A stretch of 7,304 bases of DNA, taken from the NCBI GenBank assembly GCA_021783895.1, contig JAJXTJ010000053.1, forward strand, positions 1 to 7,304. The letters run 5' to 3'. The position numbers and the translations under genes were made by a program. How positions within the stretch are numbered: the stretch's first letter is position 1; every line of letters starts with the position of its first letter. The notes below the pieces were generated by a model. It was not told the origin of the DNA, did not search any database, and saw only the letters and a list, made by a program, of their open reading frames with translations. The stretch is from Pseudomonadota bacterium (GTDB lineage: Bacteria; Pseudomonadota; Gammaproteobacteria; Burkholderiales; Sulfuricellaceae). This document shows, one piece after another, positions 1 to 7,304 of the stretch.

Positions 1-515
1 TGGCCTACCACCTGTTGCAGCGCGACCAGAAAGGCGCAATGAAACTGGCCGGCGCGCTGACGCATGCTCTCGACACCATCCGCCATTGCCGGCTGTGCAA
101 CAGTTTTACCGAGGAGGAAGTCTGTTCTCTCTGCCGCTCGGAGCGGCGTGACGTCTCCTTGCTGTGCGTTGTGGAAACGCCCGCCGACCTGATGATGATG
201 GAGCAGACCCAGAGCTACCACGGTCTGTATTTCGTGTTGATGGGCCGGCTCAGCCCGCTAGACGGCATCGGCCCGAAGGAGATTCATCTCGACCGGTTGA
301 TCCAGCGCACCACTGATGGCGTGGTGAAAGAGGTGATACTGGCGACCAATTTCACCGTTGAGGGTGAGGCCACAGCGCATTACATCGGCGAAATCCTGCG
401 CTCGCGCGGCGTAAAGGCCAGTCGCATAGCGCGCGGCCTGCCGGTTGGCGGCGAACTTGAACACGTGGACAGTGGCACTCTGGCGCAAGCCATCCTGGAG
501 CGCCGCGAAGTTTGA
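1..515 (+). CDS. recR: Recombination mediator protein RecR, 5'-truncated by the window edge
   Basis: RecR works with RecF and RecO (or RecO alone) to load RecA onto SSB-coated single-stranded DNA at gaps and stalled forks. The reading frame is open from base 3 with no start codon of its own, so roughly the first 28 residues, including most of the N-terminal helix-hairpin-helix, lie outside the window. Visible domains: a C4 zinc finger with Cys codons at 87, 96, 123 and 132 (CxxC-x8-CxxC), then a Toprim domain beginning near VVETPADL and including [22 protein letters not shown] and the C-terminal [10 protein letters not shown] signature. These match RecR over its whole remaining length, and the 170 residues seen fit a protein of about 200. 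The TGA stop is at 513-515. In many bacteria recR follows dnaX and a YbaB-type gene; that would be upstream and cannot be seen here. Identification is secure. Confidence 0.97.
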   Translation, partial: AYHLLQRDQKGAMKLAGALTHALDTIRHCRLCNSFTEEEVCSLCRSERRDVSLLCVVETPADLMMMEQTQSYHGLYFVLMGRLSPLDGIGPKEIHLDRLIQRTTDGVVKEVILATNFTVEGEATAHYIGEILRSRGVKASRIARGLPVGGELEHVDSGTLAQAILERREV

Positions 516-560
516 CAACCGCCTCGCAGCCTGTCTGGCTTCACGTTAGTTCATCCATAA

Positions 561-575
561 CTCGGAATTGCCGAG
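561..575. other. Short hairpin in the recR / tRNA-Ser intergenic region, weak terminator candidate
   Basis: The 112-bp gap between the convergent recR and tRNA-Ser genes is AT-rich and contains CTCGG-AATTG-CCGAG, a 5-bp stem with a 5-nt loop. Reading on the plus strand, a T-rich tract (about 590-606) follows, but only some 14 nt after the stem, so this is not a textbook intrinsic terminator. No better hairpin plus T-run was seen in either direction. It could be a weak bidirectional stop for recR and tRNA-Ser, or chance. Confidence 0.2.
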
Positions 576-627
576 CAAGTTTGATCGCGTTTTTATTGTG
601 TTTTTTCGTATCCCGCAATTGCAGGAG

Positions 628-717
<90 letters not shown>

Positions 718-728
718 GCAAGGGCTGC

Positions 729-757
729 ATTCTACCAGTTCAGGGAAGATAGTTGAA
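729..757 (-). promoter_or_regulatory. Candidate sigma70-type promoter for tRNA-Ser
   Basis: On the minus strand a -10 hexamer TAGAAT (729-734; 5 of 6 to consensus) ends 11 nt before the tRNA 5' end. At a 17-bp spacing there is only a moderate -35, TTCAAC (752-757). The stretch after the -10 (GCAGCCC) is GC-rich, as is common for stringently controlled stable-RNA promoters. The placement is good and the -35 is weak. It overlaps the upstream region of mltF on the other strand. Confidence 0.5.
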
Positions 758-801
758 CCTGAAACATGGACAAAATCGCCAAAGCAGGTCAAACTTTTGA
801 C

Positions 802-3554
<2,753 letters not shown>

Positions 3555-4865
3555 TTATTTCTTCTTCGCCTTCGCGTCCAGTTCTCGCAAATGCGCCAGC
3601 CGTTCGCCGATCTTGCCTTCCAGTCCGCGCGGCGTGGGCCGGTAGAACTCGACCCGCAGCATTTCTTCCGGGAAATAATCCTCTCCCGCCGCATACGCCT
3701 CCGGCTCGTCGTGGGCATAGCGGTAAGCGTGACCGTAGCCAAGCTCCTTCATCAATTTGGTCGGCGCATTGCGCAGGTGCAACGGCACCCCGCGGCTTTT
3801 GTCGTTTTTCACGAAGGCGCGGGCATTATTATACGCCACGTAGGCGGCATTGCTCTTGGGCGCCACCGCCATATACAGCACCGCTTGCGCCAGGGTCAGC
3901 TCGCCTTCCGGGCTGCCCAGCCGCTCGTAGGTTTCCACCGCGTCCAGCGCCAGTCTGAGCGCTCGGGGGTCGGCCAGGCCGATGTCCTCGGTCGCCATGC
4001 GGATGATGCGGCGGCCGAGATAAAGCGGGTCGGCGCCCCCGTCCAGCATGCGCACCAGCCAGTACAGCGCGGCATCGGGGTTGGAGCCGCGCACCGATTT
4101 ATGCAGGGCGGAAATCTGGTCGTAAAATTCCTCTCCGCCCTTGTCGAAGCGCCTGCCGCTCCGGGCCAGGGCGTTTCTGACCAGCGCCTCGTCGATGAGC
4201 GTAACCTGGCCGGTTTCCGCCGCCGTCTTCATTTGCTCCAGCAAATTCAGCAGGCGCCGCGCATCGCCGTCCGCATAACCGATCAGCAGCGCTTTCGCCG
4301 CATCTTCAAATGCCAGGCCATGCAAGGCGATGCCCGTCGCCCGGTCGAGCAGCAAAGCCAGTTCCTGCTCGGTCAATGCCTGTAGCACATAAACTTGCGC
4401 GCGAGAAAGCAGCGCGCTGTTCACTTCAAATGAGGGGTTTTCGGTGGTGGCGCCGATGAAGGTCACCAGCCCCTGCTCCACGAAGGGCAGGAACGCATCC
4501 TGCTGCGCCTTGTTGAAGCGGTGTACCTCATCCACGAACAGGATGGTGTGACGGCCGTATTGCTGCAGATTGAGCTGAGCCCGGTCGATTGCCTCGCGGA
4601 TGTCCTTCACCCCGGAAAGCACCGCCGACAGGGCGATGAAATCGGCATCGAAGGCCTGAGCCGTAAGCCGGGCGATGGTGGTCTTGCCCACCCCCGGCGG
4701 GCCCCACAGGATCATGGAATGGAGCTTCTTCGATTCGAACGCCAGGCGCAACGGTTTGCCGGGGCCCAGCAAGTGGGACTGGCCGATCACTTCGTCCAGA
4801 GTCTGGGGACGCAACCGCTCGGCCAGTGGCGCGCCGGACGGGGCAGTGGAAAACAAATCAGTCAC
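3555..4865 (-). CDS. rarA: Replication-associated recombination protein RarA (MgsA), AAA+ ATPase
   Basis: RarA is a tetrameric clamp-loader-like AAA+ ATPase that acts at stalled replication forks and interacts with SSB. The 436-aa product shows the N-terminal [16 protein letters not shown] segment, Walker A GPPGVGKT (55-62, Lys61), Walker B ILFVDE (108-113), sensor 1 IGATTENPS (137-145), the Arg-finger region LLSRAQ (Arg155), and the C-terminal [12 protein letters not shown] and [20 protein letters not shown] typical of the family. Eukaryotic WRNIP1 and Mgs1 are homologues. The start is GTG at 4865; an in-frame TGA at 4869-4871 leaves no alternative just upstream. The GTG overlaps the end of lolA by 8 bp, which suggests translational coupling, since only a weak Shine-Dalgarno is visible. 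Its TAA directly abuts the inverted repeat before serS. Confidence 0.97.
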   Translation of the reverse strand: MTDLFSTAPSGAPLAERLRPQTLDEVIGQSHLLGPGKPLRLAFESKKLHSMILWGPPGVGKTTIARLTAQAFDADFIALSAVLSGVKDIREAIDRAQLNLQQYGRHTILFVDEVHRFNKAQQDAFLPFVEQGLVTFIGATTENPSFEVNSALLSRAQVYVLQALTEQELALLLDRATGIALHGLAFEDAAKALLIGYADGDARRLLNLLEQMKTAAETGQVTLIDEALVRNALARSGRRFDKGGEEFYDQISALHKSVRGSNPDAALYWLVRMLDGGADPLYLGRRIIRMATEDIGLADPRALRLALDAVETYERLGSPEGELTLAQAVLYMAVAPKSNAAYVAYNNARAFVKNDKSRGVPLHLRNAPTKLMKELGYGHAYRYAHDEPEAYAAGEDYFPEEMLRVEFYRPTPRGLEGKIGERLAHLRELDAKAKKK

Positions 4866-5490
4866 CGATCATGTCCACGCTCTTGGGCGGTACGAATTTG
4901 AACGCTCCGGGCGCAAGCTTCGGATTGCGCTCCAGGCCGGAAAAGCGGATCACCGTGGTCTGGCCGAAATGGTCGCGCAATTCCATCACTTCGAGTCCCT
5001 TCCCGGAGAAACCCATGCGCATGTTCTCGAAGGTGCTCTCCTTGTCCTTCGGCGTCGCCTCCAGCCATTCCATGGTGCCGCGCTTGCCGATGTCTTTCAG
5101 GTCGAAGTGTTTCTCGATCTCGTTATCACCCGCCAGCAGAGCAGCTGGGCTTGAGCCGAGCGCAGTATCCATCGGCTTCACCGTGACCTGCTTGAGATCG
5201 ACATCGTACATCCATAGCTTGGCGCCATCTCCAACGATCAGTTCCTCGTAAGGTTTTTCGTAGACCCAGCGGAACTTGCCGGGGCGGGAAAACAGCATGG
5301 TGCCACTGCTCTCCTGAACCGTGCTCATATTTTTGTCGAGGACAGTTTGCTTGAAATGGGCCTTGGCGGATTTGACTTCGGAAAGAAAAGTTTTGAGGCT
5401 TTCCAGCGACGAAGCGTCCGCCGGCAAGGAAAGCAGGCCGGACATAGCCATATAACCACTAAGCAATAATGCGCGGAAAAGATTTTTCAC
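4858..5490 (-). CDS. lolA: Outer-membrane lipoprotein carrier protein LolA
   Basis: LolA is the periplasmic chaperone that takes lipoproteins from the LolCDE transporter and hands them to LolB at the outer membrane. The 210-aa product has a Sec signal peptide (MKNLFRALLL, hydrophobic to ~22) with a signal peptidase I site after ADA (Ala26). The mature part shows family features: HFKQTVLD near residue 45, GTMLFSRPGKFRWVYEKP at 63-80 (Arg69 falls where E. coli mature Arg43 lies) and the C-terminal F-x-F-x-PP-x-x-V-D ending ([14 protein letters not shown]). The start is GTG at 5490 with GAGG (CCTC on plus at 5495-5498) 4 nt upstream; an in-frame TAA at 5512-5514 excludes longer starts. It overlaps rarA by 8 bp. 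No separate promoter was found in the 77-bp gap to tRNA-Val, so read-through from the tRNA promoter is possible. Confidence 0.96.
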   Translation of the reverse strand: MKNLFRALLLSGYMAMSGLLSLPADASSLESLKTFLSEVKSAKAHFKQTVLDKNMSTVQESSGTMLFSRPGKFRWVYEKPYEELIVGDGAKLWMYDVDLKQVTVKPMDTALGSSPAALLAGDNEIEKHFDLKDIGKRGTMEWLEATPKDKESTFENMRMGFSGKGLEVMELRDHFGQTTVIRFSGLERNPKLAPGAFKFVPPKSVDMIGD

Positions 5491-5567
5491 AATGCCTCGT
5501 AAAGGAGAAATTTAGCATCGACCGGACAGGGAATCCGAGGAGGACAAGGTTAACGAACCTATGATGT

Positions 5568-5642
5568 TGGTGGGCGGTACTGGGATCGAACCAGTGGCCC
5601 CTGCCGTGTGAAGGCAGTGCTCTACCGCTGAGCTAACCGCCC
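5568..5642 (-). tRNA. tRNA-Val(CAC), CCA encoded
   Basis: On the minus strand the acceptor stem GGGCGGT (5636-5642) pairs with ACCGCCC (5572-5578), then discriminator A (5571) and encoded CCA (5568-5570). The anticodon stem CTGCC/GGCAG encloses TTCACAC, giving anticodon CAC (5608-5610), which reads GUG valine codons. D-arm (AGCTCAGCGGTAGAGC) and T-arm (CTGGTTCGATCCCAG) are standard. The CAC isoacceptor is an addition to the UAC and GAC valine tRNAs that most proteobacteria carry, and fits a GC-rich genome using many GUG codons. It is directly upstream of lolA on the same strand. Confidence 0.97.
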
Positions 5643-5658
5643 AATCTAAAGAGGCGCA

Positions 5659-5687
5659 ATTAGATCATATTGACTGAAAAACGTCAA
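5659..5687 (-). promoter_or_regulatory. Sigma70-type promoter of tRNA-Val
   Basis: On the minus strand, -35 TTGACG (5682-5687) and -10 TCTAAT (5659-5664) each match consensus at 5 of 6 positions and are separated by exactly 17 bp. Transcription would begin near 5652, about 10 nt before the tRNA. The GC-rich discriminator TGCGCCT after the -10 suggests stringent (ppGpp) control, as for many tRNA promoters. It may also supply lolA-rarA by read-through. Confidence 0.7.
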
Positions 5688-5689
5688 TA
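5668..5689. repeat. Small inverted repeat overlapping the tRNA-Val -35, possible operator
   Basis: TATTGAC (5668-5674) and GTCAATA (5683-5689) are perfect 7-bp inverted arms separated by 8 bp. The right arm covers most of the tRNA-Val -35, and the left arm lies in the promoter spacer. It sits in the 123-bp divergent region between tRNA-Val and gltX, so a bound protein could affect tRNA-Val and possibly gltX. The 8-bp spacing does not fit an FNR/CRP-type site (usually 4-6 bp between half-sites), and no regulator can be named. Confidence 0.35.
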
Positions 5690-5765
5690 AATCAGCCCGC
5701 TCAATTTCTACGAAGTTTATCCGCGATTGTCGTAAAATAGGCATTTTTATCCCCCTGTAAAAAAT

Positions 5766-7154
5766 ATGGTCCGCACTCGTTTCGCTCCCAGCCCTACCGG
5801 CTACCTGCACATCGGCGGCGCCCGTACCGCCCTGTATTCCTGGGCCTACGCGCGCAAGCACAAAGGCACTTTCATCCTGCGCGTCGAGGACACCGACCTG
5901 GAACGCTCCACCGAAGAATCGGTGCAGGCCATCCTGGACGGCATGAGCTGGCTCGGCCTCGGCTACGACGAAGGTCCGTTCTACCAGATGCAGCGCATGG
6001 AGCGCTACAAGGCAGTGCTCCAGCAACTCCTGGACGAGGGCAATGCTTATTATTGCTACGCCAGCAGGGAAGAGCTGGACAAACTGCGCGAGGAGCAGCA
6101 GGCAGCCGGCCTGAAGCCGCGCTACGACCGCCGCTGGCGCGATTCCAAAGCTATTCCGCCCGGCGGTGTCCAGCCCGTGATTCGCTTCAAGACCCCGCTC
6201 GATGGCGTGGTAATCATCGACGACATGGTCAAGGGTCGCGTTGTGGTCAGCAATGGCGAGCTCGACGACCTGATTATTGCGCGCAGCGATGGCACGCCCA
6301 CCTACAATTTTTGCGTGGTGGTGGACGACTGGGACATGAAAATCACCCACGTCATCCGCGGCGACGATCACCTCAACAATACACCGCGCCAGATCAACAT
6401 CCTCAAGGCGCTCAACGCGCCGCTGCCGCAGTATGCCCATGTGCCGATGATCCTGGGCCACGACGGCGAGCGCCTGTCGAAGCGCCATGGCGCGGTCAGC
6501 GTGATGCAGTACCTGGAAGACGGCTATTTGCCTGAGGCGCTGCTGAATTACCTGGCACGCCTGGGCTGGGCGCACGGTGACGAGGAGGTGTTCGACCTCG
6601 ATCAGTTTGTCGAATGGTTCGATCTCGACTCGATCTCGAAATCGCCGGCCAAGTTCAATCCGGAAAAACTGCTGTGGCTCAACCAGCAATACCTCAAGAA
6701 GACCGACAGCCAACGCTTGTCCGAGCTGGTCTTGCCGTTCATGGAAACGGACTGCTGCAACCCCGAAACCGGGCCGCGCATGGAAGAGGTCATCGATCTG
6801 CTCAAGGGGCGGGCGAACACCGTCGAGGAACTGGCCGACGCCGCCGTGTATTTCTACCGGCCATTGACTCCCTCGCCCGAACTGATGGCGGAGCACCTCA
6901 CGCCAGAAATCATGCCGGTAGTCCGTGAATTGCAGGAAAAACTCGGCCAGGTGGAATGGAACAAGCAGTCCATCAACAGCCTGATGAAATCGGTGGTGTC
7001 CGAGCACGGCCTGAAATTCCCCAAGCTGGCGATGCCGTTGCGCCTGCTGGTCACGGGAGAAACGCAAACACCCTCGGTTGATGCTGTGTTAGAATTGATC
7101 GGTCGCGAGGAAACCCTGAAACGGATTTCAGCGCACATGAAAAGCTTCGCATAG
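5766..7154 (+). CDS. gltX: Glutamate--tRNA ligase (GluRS), apparently zinc-less
   Basis: GluRS is a cytoplasmic class I synthetase that charges tRNA-Glu, feeding protein synthesis and also tetrapyrrole synthesis through glutamyl-tRNA. The 462-aa product is close to the usual ~470 aa. The class I signature [14 protein letters not shown] (HIGG at 15-18) and the KMSKS-type loop RLSKR (236-240, in [16 protein letters not shown]) are intact, as are [20 protein letters not shown] and [16 protein letters not shown]. The C-terminal helical anticodon-binding domain runs from about residue 310 to the end. At the position of the E. coli zinc site (Cys98, Cys100, Tyr121, Cys125) this protein has Cys97, Ala99, Tyr120 and Trp124, so zinc binding is probably lost. 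The ATG at 5766 follows an A-rich stretch with no clear Shine-Dalgarno. A possible -10 (TAAAAT, 5733-5738) has no good -35. It precedes tRNA-Ala and the probable tRNA-Glu. Confidence 0.98.
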   Translation: MVRTRFAPSPTGYLHIGGARTALYSWAYARKHKGTFILRVEDTDLERSTEESVQAILDGMSWLGLGYDEGPFYQMQRMERYKAVLQQLLDEGNAYYCYASREELDKLREEQQAAGLKPRYDRRWRDSKAIPPGGVQPVIRFKTPLDGVVIIDDMVKGRVVVSNGELDDLIIARSDGTPTYNFCVVVDDWDMKITHVIRGDDHLNNTPRQINILKALNAPLPQYAHVPMILGHDGERLSKRHGAVSVMQYLEDGYLPEALLNYLARLGWAHGDEEVFDLDQFVEWFDLDSISKSPAKFNPEKLLWLNQQYLKKTDSQRLSELVLPFMETDCCNPETGPRMEEVIDLLKGRANTVEELADAAVYFYRPLTPSPELMAEHLTPEIMPVVRELQEKLGQVEWNKQSINSLMKSVVSEHGLKFPKLAMPLRLLVTGETQTPSVDAVLELIGREETLKRISAHMKSFA

Positions 7155-7167
7155 GAGCACAATCCTG

Positions 7168-7197
7168 TTGACAAGCAACCCTGGCGCCAAGTATAGT
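7168..7197 (+). promoter_or_regulatory. Strong sigma70-type promoter of the tRNA-Ala-tRNA-Glu unit
   Basis: A perfect -35 TTGACA (7168-7173) and a -10 TATAGT (7192-7197; 5 of 6) are 18 bp apart, beginning 14 bases after the gltX stop. The predicted start is near 7204-7205, leaving a leader of only 4-5 nt before tRNA-Ala. The GC-rich discriminator GGCGGCC after the -10 is typical of stringently controlled stable-RNA promoters. No terminator is seen between gltX and this promoter, so gltX transcripts may also run into the tRNA genes. Confidence 0.8.
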
Positions 7198-7208
7198 GGC
7201 GGCCTTTC

Positions 7209-7284
<76 letters not shown>

Positions 7285-7290
7285 AGTTAG

Positions 7291-7304
7291 GTCCCCATCG
7301 TCTA
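7291..7304 (+). tRNA. Probable tRNA-Glu, first 14 nt only (cut by the window edge)
   Basis: Six nucleotides after the tRNA-Ala CCA the window ends with GTCCCCATCGTCTA. This matches the 5' end of bacterial tRNA-Glu (E. coli begins GTCCCCTTCGTCTA): a 7-nt acceptor strand, the TC linker and the start of the D-arm. The tight spacing after tRNA-Ala and the known occurrence of Ala-Glu tRNA pairs support the call. The anticodon is outside the window, so the isotype rests on these 14 bases and context. Confidence 0.72.

Noticed and set aside
5501..5511. AAAGGAGAAAT on the plus strand, resembling a strong ribosome-binding site
   Set aside because: No plausible plus-strand coding region follows; the next features are tRNA-Val on the minus strand and then gltX, more than 250 bp away.
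5547..5560. AGGTT-AACG-AACCT hairpin after tRNA-Val as a terminator
   Set aside because: The stem is only 5 bp with two G:C pairs, and no U-run follows on the minus strand, so it is not supported as a terminator.
5646..7067. A 473-aa open frame antisense to gltX
   Set aside because: It lies almost wholly within a clearly conserved gltX and also runs into the tRNA-Val promoter. Its composition (many His, Gln, Val, Phe, Arg) is what reverse-complemented GC-biased coding sequence gives. No known domain is recognisable.

Overview
This 7.3 kb window is a compact, high-GC chromosomal segment of housekeeping genes. It looks like a betaproteobacterium. That placement is inferred from the style of the RecR, SerRS and GluRS proteins, the lolA-rarA-serS gene order and the tRNA-Ala(GGC)-tRNA-Glu pair; a Nitrosomonadales-type organism is plausible, but I cannot confirm the genus from sequence alone. 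I see no phage, IS element, CRISPR array, toxin-antitoxin pair or other obvious accessory cargo. Coding density is high, and no stretch over about 125 bases lacks a gene.

Layout from left to right: (1) the 3' part of recR (+), a recombination mediator; (2) tRNA-Ser(CGA) (-) with a candidate promoter; (3) a complete mltF-type lipoprotein lytic transglycosylase gene (+), whose last 59 bp overlap tail-to-tail with serS; (4) a minus-strand block, in transcription order tRNA-Val(CAC), lolA, rarA, serS. lolA and rarA overlap by 8 bp, and rarA and serS are separated by a 61-bp imperfect inverted repeat whose end touches the rarA stop codon; (5) a divergent intergenic region carrying the tRNA-Val promoter and a small inverted repeat; (6) gltX (+), followed 14 nt after its stop by a near-consensus promoter, tRNA-Ala(GGC), and the first 14 nt of what is very probably tRNA-Glu, cut by the window edge.

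Functionally, the window combines translation (two class-defining aminoacyl-tRNA synthetases and four tRNA genes), envelope maintenance (LolA carries lipoproteins to the outer membrane; MltF is itself a predicted outer-membrane lipoprotein that trims peptidoglycan) and replication-fork repair (RecR, RarA). Both synthetases lie near a gene for a cognate tRNA: serS about 1.5 kb from tRNA-Ser, and gltX just upstream of the probable tRNA-Glu. The lolA-rarA-serS order is the same as in gammaproteobacteria such as E. coli.

The region is largely ordinary. The points most worth a second look are the inverted-repeat element between rarA and serS, the antisense coding overlap of mltF and serS, the tRNA-Val/gltX divergent control region, and the apparent loss of the zinc-binding cysteines in GluRS. 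I did not find an undescribed system.
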